Source of the DNA: Streptomyces sp. NRRL F-5123
Lineage (GTDB): Bacteria; Actinomycetota; Actinomycetes; Streptomycetales; Streptomycetaceae
Assembly: GCF_000721495.1 (NCBI RefSeq)
Contig: NZ_JOHY01000044.1
Coordinates: 1-64,000 of the forward strand
DNA: 64,000 bases
Direction: 5' to 3'
How positions within the stretch are numbered: position 1 is the stretch's first letter; the number at the start of each line of letters is the position of its first letter. The notes under the pieces are model-generated. The model did no database searches and was not told the DNA's origin. It saw only the letters and a program-made list of their open reading frames with translations. The position numbers were made by a program, and so were the translations under genes. Shown piece by piece: positions 48,436-58,449 of this stretch.

Positions 48436-48924
48436 ATGAACGCGGAGACCGCACCGGCGCTGTATCCGTTATGGCAAGGCGTGCTCGCGCCCGAGCGGCT
48501 TGCCGCGGGTGACGGCGCCACGTGCGAACTTCCCGCCACCCCGGAATCGGTGCGCGAGGCGCGCCGCTTCACGCGTACGACACTGCAGCGCTGGGATCTC
48601 GCCGCGCTGCGCGACTCCATGGAACTGGTCGCCTCCGAGCTGGTCACCAACGCGCTGCGCTACGCGGTGCCGCCGGACGCCCCGGGCACCCCGGTGCGGC
48701 TGAGCCTGGCCCGCTGGACGAGCCGGGTGGTCTGCGCGGTGCGCGATCCCAGCGAGGTGGCGCCCACGCCCAAGGAGGCGGATTTCGTCGCCGAGACGGG
48801 CCGCGGGCTGCACCTGGTGGACTCGTTCAGCGAGAAATGGGGATGGCATCCGCTGGGCGGTACGGGAAAGGTGGTCTGGGCGCTGTTCCTCGCCGCCCCG
48901 GCCGTCCCGATTCTGCAGTCCTGA
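48436..48924 (+). CDS. HATPase (RsbW-like) regulatory protein
   Basis: A 162-residue protein with a HATPase_c_2 domain: N-box SMELVASELVTNALRYA and G-box ADFVAETGRGLHLVDSFSEK, as in serine-kinase anti-sigma factors. It is divergent from the DUF5753 regulator and convergent with the DUF397 gene, forming the standard streptomycete trio. GGGGGCAGG precedes ATG 48436. Confidence 0.85.
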   Translation: MNAETAPALYPLWQGVLAPERLAAGDGATCELPATPESVREARRFTRTTLQRWDLAALRDSMELVASELVTNALRYAVPPDAPGTPVRLSLARWTSRVVCAVRDPSEVAPTPKEADFVAETGRGLHLVDSFSEKWGWHPLGGTGKVVWALFLAAPAVPILQS

Positions 48925-48935
48925 GGGGCGCGGAC

Positions 48936-49178
48936 TCAGGGGCCCGGCATGAGGTGATCGAACTCACCCGCCTTGACGCCGATGATCATCGACTCGATCT
49001 CGGCGCGGGTGTAAATCAGCGCCGGCCCGTCCGGAAAGCGCGAATTGCGAACGGCCACGTCGCCGTCGGGCAGTGCGGCGAACTCCACACACGTGCCATT
49101 GGCATTGCTGTGCCTGCTCTTCTGCCAGACCACACCCGCGAGGTCATCAGCGGGCATTCCATTGTGCGTCCGGCGCAT
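48936..49178 (-). CDS. DUF397 protein
   Basis: An 80-residue protein with the DUF397 signature VVWQKSRHSNANGTCVEFAA and DGDVAVRNSRFPDGPALIYT. These small partners control their DUF5753 regulator in a toxin/antitoxin-like or co-regulator arrangement. GGAGAG precedes ATG 49178. Its promoter contains three 12-base-spaced boxes. Confidence 0.92.
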   Translation of the reverse strand: MRRTHNGMPADDLAGVVWQKSRHSNANGTCVEFAALPDGDVAVRNSRFPDGPALIYTRAEIESMIIGVKAGEFDHLMPGP

Positions 49179-49231
49179 CAGCCACTCTCCAATAGTGCCG
49201 TGTGGTACAGGAGATGATAACTCGGAGCGAG

Positions 49232-49265
49232 CGCACGTGCATCTGCACGTGCAAGTGCACGTGCA
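49232..49265 (-). promoter_or_regulatory. Three TGCACGTGCA boxes at 12-base spacing
   Basis: CGCACGTGCA (start 49232), TGCACGTGCA (49244-49253) and TGCACGTGCA (49256-49265) start exactly 12 bases apart upstream of the DUF397 gene and of metG. The core recurs at 48336-48368. Confidence 0.65.
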
Positions 49266-49412
49266 GTCACGCCGTGTAAGGTACGCGCCCGCTCTGACCC
49301 GAACCTGCCCGGTATGAGAAACGCGGTGGCAGTCCCCCCACTACGGTCCGATACGATTGACGGTCCGTAGATGAATTTCTCACTCCACGCTACGAATTGG
49401 GAGCAGCCTGCA

Positions 49413-51134
49413 ATGGCTCGTCACCTCATCACCTCAGCCCTCCCCTATATCAACGGGATCAAGCACCTGGGCAACATGGTGGGGTCCATGCTCCCCGCGG
49501 ACGTCTACGCCCGGTATCTGCGCCAGCGCGGCCACGACGTCCTCTACATCTGCGCCACCGACGAGCACGGCACCCCGGCGGAACTGGCCGCGAAGGAGGC
49601 CGGGCTCCCGGTCGACGTCTTCTGCGCGCAGGCCCACGACGCCCAGAAGGCCGTCTACGACGGCTTCGCGCTCTCCTTCGACCACTTCGGCCGCAGCTCC
49701 TCGCGGCAGAACGTCGAGATCACCCAGCGCTTCGCGCGCCGCCTGCACGAGAACGGCTTCATCGAGGAGCGCGCCGTCCGCCAGGTCTACTCGCTGGCCG
49801 ACGGGCGCTTCCTGCCCGACCGCTACATCGTCGGCACGTGCCCGCACTGCGGCTACGACAAGGCCCGCGGCGACCAGTGCGAGAACTGCACCCGCGTCCT
49901 CGACCCCACCGACCTGATCGAGCCGCGCTCGGCGATCAGCGGGAGCACCGCGCTGGAGGTCAGGGAGACCAAGCATCTCTTCCTCCTCCAGTCCGAGCTC
50001 GCCCCCGAGGTCGAGTCCTGGCTCGACGCGAACAGCGCCGACTGGCCGACCCTGTCGTCCTCGATCGCCCGCAAGTGGCTCACCGAGGGCCTGCACGACC
50101 GCGCCATCACCCGCGACCTCGACTGGGGCGTGCCCGTCCCCGCCGACACCTGGCCGGAGCTGGCCGCAGAGGGCAAAGTCTTCTATGTCTGGTTCGACGC
50201 GCCGATCGAGTACATCGGTTCCACCAAGGAATGGTCCGACGCGGCCCCCCAGGGGGAGACGCGTGACTGGCAGTCCTGGTGGTACGAAGCCGCGGATGTC
50301 CGCTACACGCAGTTCATGGCCAAGGACAACGTCCCCTTCCACACGGTCATGTTCCCCGCAACCCAGATCGGAACCAGGGAACCCTGGAAGACGGTGGACT
50401 ATGTCAAGTCGTTCAACTGGCTGACGTACTACGGCGGAAAGTTCTCCACCTCCCAGCGCCGCGGCGTCTTCACCGACACCGCACTTGACGTACTCCCGGC
50501 GGACTACTGGCGCTACTTCCTGATGGCGAACGCGCCCGAGTCCGACGACTCCTCCTTCACGTGGGAGCTGTTCACGGCGGGCGTCAACAAGGACCTGGCC
50601 GACACACTCGGCAACTTCGTCAACCGCGTGCTCTCCTTCTCCCGCAAGCGTTTCGGCGACGAGGTCCCGGCGGGCGCCGCCGCGGGCGAGGCCGAGGCGA
50701 AGCTGGGCGAGCAGATCGCGGCCCTGCTCGCCGAGTACGAGGGCCACCTCGACACCCTCCAGTTCCGCAAGGCGGCGCAGTCGCTGCGCGCGCTGTGGAG
50801 CGCGGGCAACTCCTACCTGGAGGAGAAGGCCCCCTGGACGGCGGTCAAGACCGACCCCGACGGCGCCGCCCTCACCCTGCGCACGGCGATGAACCTCATC
50901 CACCTCTACGCGGTGGTCTCCGAGCCCTTCGTCCCCGCCTCGGCGGCGGCGATGCGCGCGGCCTTCGCCCTCCCCGCGGACGACGCCCGCTGGATCACCC
51001 CGTCCGAAGCCCGCGCCCTCGACGCGGTCCCGCCCGGCACGCCCTTCACGGTCCCGCCGGTGCTCTTCGCGAAGATCACGGAGGACGACCTCGCGTCGTA
51101 CGTGACCCGCTTCGGGGGCGACCCGACCGCGTAG
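49413..51134 (+). CDS. metG: Methionyl-tRNA synthetase, variant KFSTS type
   Basis: A 573-residue class I synthetase charging tRNA-Met. The ATP-binding HIGH-like motif is H18-LGN, the zinc knuckle uses C143, C146, C156 and C159 ([19 protein letters not shown]), and the second signature is K343-FSTS in place of KMSKS. The lineage looks like the archaeal/eukaryotic-leaning MetRS type, not the KMSKS form I associate with Streptomyces housekeeping MetRS, so it may be a second copy. ATG at 49413 has GGGAG; an in-frame ATG at 49371 would add 14 residues. No T-box leader is seen. Confidence 0.9.
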   Translation: MARHLITSALPYINGIKHLGNMVGSMLPADVYARYLRQRGHDVLYICATDEHGTPAELAAKEAGLPVDVFCAQAHDAQKAVYDGFALSFDHFGRSSSRQNVEITQRFARRLHENGFIEERAVRQVYSLADGRFLPDRYIVGTCPHCGYDKARGDQCENCTRVLDPTDLIEPRSAISGSTALEVRETKHLFLLQSELAPEVESWLDANSADWPTLSSSIARKWLTEGLHDRAITRDLDWGVPVPADTWPELAAEGKVFYVWFDAPIEYIGSTKEWSDAAPQGETRDWQSWWYEAADVRYTQFMAKDNVPFHTVMFPATQIGTREPWKTVDYVKSFNWLTYYGGKFSTSQRRGVFTDTALDVLPADYWRYFLMANAPESDDSSFTWELFTAGVNKDLADTLGNFVNRVLSFSRKRFGDEVPAGAAAGEAEAKLGEQIAALLAEYEGHLDTLQFRKAAQSLRALWSAGNSYLEEKAPWTAVKTDPDGAALTLRTAMNLIHLYAVVSEPFVPASAAAMRAAFALPADDARWITPSEARALDAVPPGTPFTVPPVLFAKITEDDLASYVTRFGGDPTA

Positions 51135-51137
51135 CCC

Positions 51138-51899
51138 CTACCCGAAGGCCGCGGAGGACAGGAGGTCCCAGGCCTCCTGGAAGCGGGCCGGGGTGGGGGT
51201 GGCGAGGCAGGCCACCGCCCAGACGACCGTGCCGTCGGGGGCGACCGCCGTGCGGGTCAGCTGGCGGGTGCCGCCCACCGTGCGGCAGGCCTGGTACGGG
51301 GCCGCCTCCGCGAGGGGGAGCTCGTAGGCGGCGGCCTTGCCGAGGGACATCTTGGAGGGCTGGCGGCGGAACATCACCAGCGCCCCGTCCTTCTTCAGCG
51401 CCAGCGCCAGCGGGGTGCAGAAGCCGTCGAGGGCGTGCGCGCAGCCCCCCGCGGGCAGCACCATGCGCTGCGTGCCGAGGAAGAGGCTCGTCGTCGCGGG
51501 GTCCGCGAACTTCTGCCAGCCCTTGCCCGCGGGCAGCCGGAGCACCAGGCCGCCCATGCCGTCGGGCCGGTAGCCGGACGGCGGCGTGGTCGGCGCCGCC
51601 GCACCGGTCCGCGGGGACGCGCTGCCCACCACCGCGGGGGCCGCGCGGCCCCCGCCGTCCGGCCGTACCAGCCCGGGCACGGCCACCAGGCCCGCCGCGA
51701 CGGCGAGCACCGCGCCGCCGGTCACCGCGGCCGTACGCCTGCGGCGCCGCCGCCGGACCCGCTCCCGTACCCGCTCCAGCCGCTGCGCGGGCGCGGGCGG
51801 TTGCGGCACCGCCCTCTCCAGCAGCGCGCGCAGCTCCCGCTCCGCACGCTCCGGCTCCGCACCCGGCTCCGTACGCTCCGGCTCCGTACGCTCACTCAT
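51138..51899 (-). CDS. Membrane protein coupled to a SigE-family sigma factor
   Basis: A 253-residue protein with a charged cytosolic N-terminus (ERELRALLERAVPQPPAPAQ), one membrane helix (TAAVTGGAVLAVAAGLVAV) and an extracytoplasmic domain with Cys residues (LPAGGCAHALDGFCTPLALA). Its ATG overlaps the sigma-factor stop (ATGA), and this cytosolic-helix-outside layout is that of an anti-sigma factor or a sensor, although no ZAS motif is visible. Confidence 0.75.
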   Translation of the reverse strand: MSERTEPERTEPGAEPERAERELRALLERAVPQPPAPAQRLERVRERVRRRRRRRTAAVTGGAVLAVAAGLVAVPGLVRPDGGGRAAPAVVGSASPRTGAAAPTTPPSGYRPDGMGGLVLRLPAGKGWQKFADPATTSLFLGTQRMVLPAGGCAHALDGFCTPLALALKKDGALVMFRRQPSKMSLGKAAAYELPLAEAAPYQACRTVGGTRQLTRTAVAPDGTVVWAVACLATPTPARFQEAWDLLSSAAFG

Positions 51900-52402
51900 C
51901 CGCGCTCACCGCCGTCCGCCCCGACCGCCTCGGGCAGCAGGCCGCGCAGCGTCCGCAGCGCCTTGGCGGCCTGGCTCTTGACCGTGCCCTCCGAACACCC
52001 CAGCGCCTCCGCGGTCTCGGTCACGCTCAGGTCCTCGAAATACCGCAGCACCACGACCGCCCGCTGCCGCACCGGCAGCGCCCGTACGGCCGCGGCGAGC
52101 GTCTGCTCCAGATCCACCCCGGCGTACGCGTCCGGGGCGGGCGCCCCGTCCGGCACGTCGCCGTGCGGCACCTCCCCGCGCCACCGGCGCCGCCACCACG
52201 AGGCGTGCGTGTGCACCAGGGCCTGGCGGACGTACGCCTCGGGGTTCTCGTCGGCTATCCGCGGCCACTTCGGCCATACCTTCGCCAGGACGGTCTGCAG
52301 CAGGTCCTCCGCGAGGTGGGCGTCGCCGGTGAGCAGCCAGGCGACACGCAGCAGTCGTTGGCCGCGTGCCGCGACGAACTGCTCGAACCCGCCCTCGCCC
52401 AC
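51896..52402 (-). CDS. SigE-family ECF sigma factor
   Basis: A 168-residue ECF sigma factor: region 2 (FEQFVAARGQRLLRVAWLLT, AEDLLQTVLAKVWPKW) and region 4 (LPVRQRAVVVLRYFEDLSVT, GCSEGTVKSQAAKALRTLRG), characteristic of the SigE-family group common in Streptomyces. GTG at 52402 has GGGGAGG seven bases upstream. The downstream gene is translationally coupled. Confidence 0.92.
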   Translation of the reverse strand: MGEGGFEQFVAARGQRLLRVAWLLTGDAHLAEDLLQTVLAKVWPKWPRIADENPEAYVRQALVHTHASWWRRRWRGEVPHGDVPDGAPAPDAYAGVDLEQTLAAAVRALPVRQRAVVVLRYFEDLSVTETAEALGCSEGTVKSQAAKALRTLRGLLPEAVGADGGERG

Positions 52403-52519
52403 GCCGCTTCCTCCCCACACCCTCCTAACGCCCCGCCCCGCCACCCGGGTTGCCCCTGCGGGACGAGCATTTCGCGCTACCGCGCGGGGCGAACGTTCCG
52501 CGCTACCGCGCCGGGCGAA

Positions 52520-52720
52520 CGTTTTCAGGGGCGCGGGGAACTGCGCGGCCAGCCCCCACCGGGGCGCGGGTCGTCACCGACCCGAAGGGTCAGTTCGGTC
52601 CTCCCCCAGAGCTCCGCCTGGGAGGTGCCCCCAGGACCACCGGCCGGTGGTGGGTTGCTCGCGCAGTTCTCCCCCAGAGCTTCGCCTGGGAGGGACCCCC
52701 ACGCGCCCCTGGTGGGTGCC
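52520..52720. repeat. Dispersed intergenic repeat, copy C
   Basis: The gap 52403-52844 holds no gene. It contains TTTTCAGGGGCGCGGGGAAC (52522-52541), TCACCGACCCGAAGGG (52574-52589) and a CACCGGCCGGTG core near 52637-52648, all shared with 298-382; the fragment GGGGCGCGGGGAAC is in the opposite orientation relative to the other copy. Two CCAGAGCT(T/C)CGCCTGGGAGG units and several CCCCGCGCGGC units add local repetition. Confidence 0.7.
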
Positions 52721-52844
52721 CCGCGCGGCACGCGCAGCCCGGAACGGGTGCCCCGCGCGGCAGCGCAAGACGTTCGCCCCGCGCGGCAGCGCAGAACGCT
52801 CAGCCCGCGCGGGGCAGAGGCGCGTACCCCGCGCGGCGGGGCGC

Positions 52845-54599
52845 CTACTTCCGGCGGAGCTGGATGTGGAGTTCGCGGAGGCGGGTCTCCGAGACCTCCG
52901 ACGGCGCCCCCATCAGAAGATCCTGCGCCTGCTGGTTGAGCGGGAAGGCGATCGTCTCCCGGATGTTCGGCTCGTCCGCGAGGAGCATGACCATGCGGTC
53001 GACGCCCGGGGCGATGCCGCCGTGGGGCGGGGCGCCGAAGTGGAAGGCGCGGAGCATGCCGCCGAACTCCGCCTCGACCGTCTCGCGGTCGTACCCGGCG
53101 ATCTCGAAGGCCTTGTACATGACCGCGGGCTCGTGGTTGCGGATCGCGCCGGAGGAGAGCTCGATGCCGTTGCAGACGATGTCGTACTGCCACGCGAGGA
53201 TGTCGAGCGGGTCCTTGGTCTCCAGGGCCTCCAGGCCGCCCTGCGGCATGGAGAACGGGTTGTGGGAGAACTCGACCGCGCCGGTGTCCTCGTTGCGCTC
53301 GAACATCGGGAAGTCGACGATCCAGCAGAAGCGGAAGACGTCCTCCTCGAACTGGCCGGTGCGCTTGGCGGCCTCGACCCGGACCGGGCCCATGATCTTG
53401 GAGACCTCGTCGAACTCGCCCGCGCCGAAGAAGACCGCGGTGCCGGCCTTGGCGCCGACCGCCTCGACGAGCGCGGTGACGTCGTCCTCGGTGAGGAACT
53501 TCGCGATGGGGCCGGTGAGGGCGTTGCCCTCGCCGACCCGCACCCAGGCGAGGCCCTGCGCGCCGAGCGAGACGGCGTACTCGCCGAGCTGGTCGAAGAA
53601 CTTGCGGGGCTGGTCGGCGGTGTCCGGGACGGCCAGGGCGCGGACGTGCTTGCCCGCGAACGCCTTGAAGCCGGAGCCGGCGAACACGTGGGAGACGTCG
53701 ACGAGTTCGAGCGGGGTGCGCAGGTCCGGCTTGTCGTTGCCGTACTTGAGCATGGACTCGCGGAAGGGGATGCGCGGGAAGGGCGAGGTGACGCGGCGGC
53801 CGTTGCCGAACTCGGTGAAGAGGTCGGTCATGACCTTCTCGATGACGCCGAAGACGTCCTCCTGCTCGACGAAGCTCATCTCGACGTCGAGCTGGTAGAA
53901 CTCGCCGGGCGAGCGGTCGGCGCGCGAGTCCTCGTCGCGGAAGCACGGCGCGATCTGGAAGTAGCGGTCGAAGCCGGAGATCATCAGCAGCTGCTTGAAC
54001 TGCTGCGGCGCCTGCGGCAGGGCGTAGAACTTGCCGGCGTGCACGCGCGAGGGCACCAGGAAGTCGCGCGCGCCCTCGGGGGAGGTGGCGGACAGGATCG
54101 GGGTGGCCATCTCGTTGAAGCCGAGGGCGGTCATCTCGCGGCGCAGGAAGGAGATGACCTGGGTGCGCAGCATGATGTTGCGGTGCATGCGCTGGCGGCG
54201 CAGGTCGAGGAAGCGGTTGGTGAGCCGCATCTCCTCATTGGCGCTGTCCTCCGGGAAGACCGGGAAGGGCAGCTGGTCGGCGGCGCCGAGCACCTCCAGG
54301 GAGGCCACCTCGACCTCGACCTCGCCGGTGGGCAGCTCCGGGTTGACGTTCTCCGCCGAACGGGCGACGACCCGGCCGTCCACGCGCAGCACGGACTCCT
54401 TGGACTGGCTGCTCAGCGCCTCGTACGCGGGCGAGCCGGGGCGGGCGACCAGCTGCGTGAAGCCGTAGTGGTCGCGCAGGTCCACGAAGAGGATGCCGCC
54501 CAGGTCACGGCGATTGTGCAGCCAGCCGGACAGGCGGACGTCGGTGTCGACGTCGGTGGCGCGCAGCTCTCCGCAGGTGTGTGACCGGTACCGGTGCAT
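52845..54599 (-). CDS. aspS: Aspartyl-tRNA synthetase
   Basis: A 584-residue class II synthetase of bacterial type. It has an OB-fold anticodon domain ([20 protein letters not shown]), motif 2 ([20 protein letters not shown]), the GAD insertion and motif 3 ([20 protein letters not shown]). It charges tRNA-Asp, and possibly tRNA-Asn. ATG at 54599 (MHRYRSH) is the conserved start; an in-frame ATG at 54650 would add 17 residues. Confidence 0.97.
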   Translation of the reverse strand: MHRYRSHTCGELRATDVDTDVRLSGWLHNRRDLGGILFVDLRDHYGFTQLVARPGSPAYEALSSQSKESVLRVDGRVVARSAENVNPELPTGEVEVEVASLEVLGAADQLPFPVFPEDSANEEMRLTNRFLDLRRQRMHRNIMLRTQVISFLRREMTALGFNEMATPILSATSPEGARDFLVPSRVHAGKFYALPQAPQQFKQLLMISGFDRYFQIAPCFRDEDSRADRSPGEFYQLDVEMSFVEQEDVFGVIEKVMTDLFTEFGNGRRVTSPFPRIPFRESMLKYGNDKPDLRTPLELVDVSHVFAGSGFKAFAGKHVRALAVPDTADQPRKFFDQLGEYAVSLGAQGLAWVRVGEGNALTGPIAKFLTEDDVTALVEAVGAKAGTAVFFGAGEFDEVSKIMGPVRVEAAKRTGQFEEDVFRFCWIVDFPMFERNEDTGAVEFSHNPFSMPQGGLEALETKDPLDILAWQYDIVCNGIELSSGAIRNHEPAVMYKAFEIAGYDRETVEAEFGGMLRAFHFGAPPHGGIAPGVDRMVMLLADEPNIRETIAFPLNQQAQDLLMGAPSEVSETRLRELHIQLRRK

Positions 54600-54781
54600 C
54601 GTGGGTTCGTCCAAGTCGTCAGGTCGTCGCGATGGTGGGGGAACCCCCACAGCCTACCGGCGGCGGGCCGCGCTCCTCATCCCCGCATCCCCCCTCGGGG
54701 GGCCGCCCGGGGACCCCCGCGGGCGGGGCCCGAAGAGGGGCACATTCGCCCATATCATCGCACTCCTCCTAAACTGGCCCA

Positions 54782-56839
54782 ATGCACACCGAGGACGTGC
54801 TCGCGGCCGTGGGGTCGGGGGTGTGGCAGTGGGAGCAAGCGACCGAGGAGATCGCGGTGGACGCCCAGGCCGCGCACCTGCTCGGGCTGCCGGACGGCGC
54901 GGGGACGTACCGTACGGCCGCGGTCCGCGCCTGCCTGCACGCCGCGGACTACGTGTCGGTGTCCGCCGAGGTGGAGCTGGCCGCGGCCGAGGGCACGGTC
55001 GCCGAGCAGCTGGTGCGGGTCGTCGGGCCGGACGGGTCGGTGCGGCGGACGCTGCGGGCCCGGATCGCGCCGCGCCCGCCGGGGCGGATCCGCGGCACGC
55101 TGCACGAGGTGCCGGTCGGCGGGAGCCGGTCGGGGCGCCCGCCGCGGGACTGGCGGCGGGCCCGGGAGGCCTTTCTGCTGGACGCCGGGCGGGCGCTCGC
55201 CGAGGCGGACTCCACGGAGGAGGTGCTGCGGGTGGCCGCGACGCTGTCCATGCCCGGCTTCTCGCCGGACGGCCTGGCGGTCTTCGGCGTCGACAACGAC
55301 CGGCTGTCGGCCATCGGCCACCACGGGCAGGAGGTCATCGACCCGAGCATCCTGGACATGCCGCTGTCCGCGGACTACCCGGCCGCGGTCGTCGCCCGCA
55401 CCGGCCAGGCGGTCTACCTGCCCACACCCCGGTCGTACGCCGAGCGCTTCCCCGCCACCTGGCCGCTGGTGCGGCCGTACGGGCGCGTGTCGTGGTCGTA
55501 CCTGCCGCTGACCGTGGCCGGGACGACGATCGGGGCGTGGATGGCGGCCTTCCGCGACCCGGTGGAATTCACGCCCGACGAGCGCGCGGTGCTCACCACG
55601 GTCGCCCGGATGCTGGGCCAGGCGCTCGCCCGCGCCGGCCAGCACGAGTCGGAGCGGGCCCTCACCGACGGCCTGCAGCGCACGATGCTGCCCGCCCGCA
55701 AACCCGACGTCACCGGGATGGCGGTGGCCGCCCGCTACGTCCCCACCGGCGGCGGACTCCAGGTCGGCGGCGACTGGTACGACGTCATCGACCTGCCCTC
55801 GGGGCGCACCGCGATCGTCATCGGCGACGTCCAGGGCCACGACGTGCGGGCCGCGGGCATCATGGGCCAGCTGCGGATCGCGCTGCGCGCCTACGCGGCC
55901 GAGGGGCACGGCCCCGACGCCGTCCTCAGCCGCACCTCGCGCTTCCTGGCCGGGCTCGGCCGCACCTCCGCCGACGCGCGCTTCGCGACCTGCCTGTACG
56001 CCGAGGTCGACCCGCTCACCGGCGCGCTGGAGATGGTGCGCGCCGGGCACCCGGAGCCCGCGGTACGGCTCGGCGACGGCACCACGATCGTGCGCCGCAG
56101 CGAGGTGGGCCTGCCGCTGGGCATCGAGCCCGACGCCGACTACCCCACCACCCGGATGGTCCTGGAGCCCGGCGAGGTGCTGCTGCTGTGCACGGACGGC
56201 CTCATCGAGACCGGCGGCCACGACCTCGACACCGGCTGGAGCCGGCTGTCCAGGGCCCTCGCGGCCGGTCCGCCGGGCGACCTGGAGGTCCTCGCCGACT
56301 CCCTCGTCGACGCCGTCCACGGCCCCGCCTCGCACCAGACCACCGGCCCGCTCGTCGACCGCCGCGAGGACGACATCGCGCTCGTGCTGCTGCGCCGCGA
56401 CCCCGAGGGCCCCACCTGCGCGGTCCCGGTGCGCCGCACGGTGCTGGCGATCCCGCAGGACGACCCGGGGCGGATCCGCGCCGCCCGCGCCGACATCCGC
56501 GCCCTGCTGCACGACTGGTCCTCGCCCGACCAGGTCGAGTCGGCCGTCCTGCTGGTCTCCGAGGCCGTCACCAACGTCCTGGTCCACACCGACGGCGACG
56601 CCGTCCTCCTCGCCCAGGTCACCGGCATGCCCGGCACCCGCCGGCTGCACGTCGACGTCGGCGACCGCTCCGACGAGATGCCCCACCGCCGCTCCCCCGG
56701 CGAGATGGCCTCCTCCGGCCGCGGCCTGCTCCTGATGGAGGAGCTGGCGGACGCGTGGGGCGTCGACCCGCGCGGCGACGGCAAGGCGACGTGGTTCGAG
56801 CTGTACGAGACGCTGCCGCCGGCCGCGGTCGCGGGATGA
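54782..56839 (+). CDS. PAS/GAF/SpoIIE phosphatase with C-terminal HATPase
   Basis: A 685-residue multidomain regulator. A PAS-like N-terminal part (WQWEQATEEIAVDAQAAHLL) is followed by a GAF domain (about 135-290), a PP2C/SpoIIE phosphatase (LQVGGDWYDVIDLP with the metal-binding Asp, then GDVQGHDVRAAGIMG) and a C-terminal HATPase_c (SEAVTNVLVHTDG, GRGLLLMEELADAWG). These proteins control anti-anti-sigma factors. It is divergent from aspS; a TATCAT -10-like hexamer lies upstream and no strong ribosome site is seen. Confidence 0.9.
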   Translation: MHTEDVLAAVGSGVWQWEQATEEIAVDAQAAHLLGLPDGAGTYRTAAVRACLHAADYVSVSAEVELAAAEGTVAEQLVRVVGPDGSVRRTLRARIAPRPPGRIRGTLHEVPVGGSRSGRPPRDWRRAREAFLLDAGRALAEADSTEEVLRVAATLSMPGFSPDGLAVFGVDNDRLSAIGHHGQEVIDPSILDMPLSADYPAAVVARTGQAVYLPTPRSYAERFPATWPLVRPYGRVSWSYLPLTVAGTTIGAWMAAFRDPVEFTPDERAVLTTVARMLGQALARAGQHESERALTDGLQRTMLPARKPDVTGMAVAARYVPTGGGLQVGGDWYDVIDLPSGRTAIVIGDVQGHDVRAAGIMGQLRIALRAYAAEGHGPDAVLSRTSRFLAGLGRTSADARFATCLYAEVDPLTGALEMVRAGHPEPAVRLGDGTTIVRRSEVGLPLGIEPDADYPTTRMVLEPGEVLLLCTDGLIETGGHDLDTGWSRLSRALAAGPPGDLEVLADSLVDAVHGPASHQTTGPLVDRREDDIALVLLRRDPEGPTCAVPVRRTVLAIPQDDPGRIRAARADIRALLHDWSSPDQVESAVLLVSEAVTNVLVHTDGDAVLLAQVTGMPGTRRLHVDVGDRSDEMPHRRSPGEMASSGRGLLLMEELADAWGVDPRGDGKATWFELYETLPPAAVAG

Positions 56840-56960
56840 CCGGGCGAACGGGCCGCTGAACGGCCGGGCGAATGGCCGGGCGAATGGCCGGGATGGGGAT
56901 GTGCGGGCGGGTTATCGTATGGGCTGAGGGATTCCGGGCGTCAGGGGAGGGGGAGCCGGG

Positions 56961-57218
56961 ATGGGCTCACCGGATGCGCAGGAGTTGACCACGCGGGCCG
57001 CGCAGTTGCGAGGGCTGGCCGCCGACATCGAGGCGCTGCCCGACAAGGCGCGGACGTTCGCGACGCAGACGATGACGAAGTGGGAAGGGCCGCACGCGGA
57101 CCGCACCCGCGGTGAGATGAACACCTGGCGCAACACGTGCCACACCGTCGCCGAGCATCTGCGGACCGAGGCGAACACCTGCGAGCAGGACGCCAAGGAC
57201 CTCAACAAGAAGCACTAG
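56961..57218 (+). CDS. WXG100-family protein
   Basis: An 85-residue all-helical protein with the central W41-E-G turn between two amphipathic helices (QELTTRAAQLRGLAADIEAL, TCHTVAEHLRTEANTCEQDA), as in ESX/type VII substrates. It has no signal peptide. Two Cys residues in the second helix are unusual. The associated protein follows after 86 bases. Confidence 0.8.
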   Translation: MGSPDAQELTTRAAQLRGLAADIEALPDKARTFATQTMTKWEGPHADRTRGEMNTWRNTCHTVAEHLRTEANTCEQDAKDLNKKH

Positions 57219-57304
57219 GGGCCGGCGGGCGTACGCGCGGCACCGCCGGGCGTACGCGCACGCACGGCAGCACACCGACCGACCGCGACAGGGAGCACCC
57301 GACC

Positions 57305-58156
57305 ATGCCGTCCTACGACAGTTCCCGTGCCCGGCTCCGGCTGGCGGACCGTCATGTGGCCGTCCTCGGCCACCTCGCGGACGGGGAGACACCGCCCGAC
57401 GAACTCGCCGAGGCGCTCGGGGAGTTGCAGCAGGTCGGGCTCGTCGGGGAGGAAGGCGAGCTGTCCCCGCTGCTGAAGGACCTGGTCGTCACCTTCGCCG
57501 ACCCGATGGTCATGGTCCAGGTGGAGGTGACCGGCGAGCACGGGGCCGTCAGCCACGGGATCGTCATCGGGCAGGACGCCGTCGTCGTGCACGACGGGTG
57601 GCCCGGGCGGGAGGAGTCGGAGTACGTCTCCGCCGAGCCGAGCATGCTGCTGTGGGAGCTGGCCCGGCTGGTCAACCTGCGCACCGGGGAGACCGTCGAG
57701 CCGCCCGTGGAGCGCGTCGAGACCACGATGGGCGTGCTGGACGCCGCCTTCGTCGCGCTCGGCGAGACGCCGGGCGTCGAGATCGCGGAGGGCGCGGAAC
57801 TGGCCCGCAAGGCGGTCGCCGAGGCGGGCGGGCCCGCCGAGCCCGCGCTGTCGCTCTTCGCCGACCTCGTCGCGGCCCTCAACTGCACCTGGCGCGTCAC
57901 CACCGTGTGGGGCGGCCGGCAGGACGGCGAGCCCGCGACGAGCCTGCGCGCGCTGGCCGTCTGGGACTGCGGGCCGCTCGGCTACTGGGTGCGCGAGCAG
58001 CCCGAGGAACCGATCCTGCCGGGGCAGGTCACCCCGGACAGCCCGCTGCACCTGGCACGCGCGACCGCCGCCGAGGTGTGGGAGCGGCTGACCGACCTGC
58101 TGCCCGACAGCGAGGACCTGCTGGACGCACCGGGCGGTTTCACGCCCGCGTCCTAG
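57305..58156 (+). CDS. WXG100-associated protein, possibly EspG-like
   Basis: A 283-residue soluble protein. Its place directly after the WXG100 gene and its overall pattern (LHHD-free alpha/beta, an N-terminal LADRHVAVLGHLADGETPPD, and a hydrophilic C-terminal WERLTDLLPDSEDLLD) suggest a chaperone-like role such as EspG in ESX systems, but I see no diagnostic motif and rate this as inference. ATG at 57305 is supported by GGGAGCA upstream. Confidence 0.55.
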   Translation: MPSYDSSRARLRLADRHVAVLGHLADGETPPDELAEALGELQQVGLVGEEGELSPLLKDLVVTFADPMVMVQVEVTGEHGAVSHGIVIGQDAVVVHDGWPGREESEYVSAEPSMLLWELARLVNLRTGETVEPPVERVETTMGVLDAAFVALGETPGVEIAEGAELARKAVAEAGGPAEPALSLFADLVAALNCTWRVTTVWGGRQDGEPATSLRALAVWDCGPLGYWVREQPEEPILPGQVTPDSPLHLARATAAEVWERLTDLLPDSEDLLDAPGGFTPAS

Positions 58157-58449
58157 CCTTCCGCGTCGGGAATTCCGTGTCACCGACGAGCAGGTCGCCG
58201 ACTCGGAAGACCGGGGCGGCGGGAGGGGCGCCGGCGGGCGGCGGCTCGGCGGTGGCGAGGACGCCGGGTCAGGGCACTGTCTGGCGTTCGCCAAATGTGC
58301 GCAAAGGGAACGGGTGTTCGCGCGGAATCGGCCGCATTTGGGCCCGGGCGACCAGGAGTTCGGCTTAGTTGTTTGTCAGTGCCGGTCCCTAGCCTGTGTC
58401 GCGCACGTCCTGTGAACACTCTGTGGCAAATCCCAGTGGGGGGAACCGT

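Noticed and set aside
49266..49412. T-box leader upstream of metG
   Set aside because: No AGGGTGG(T)ACCGCG-type antiterminator or specifier loop can be traced.
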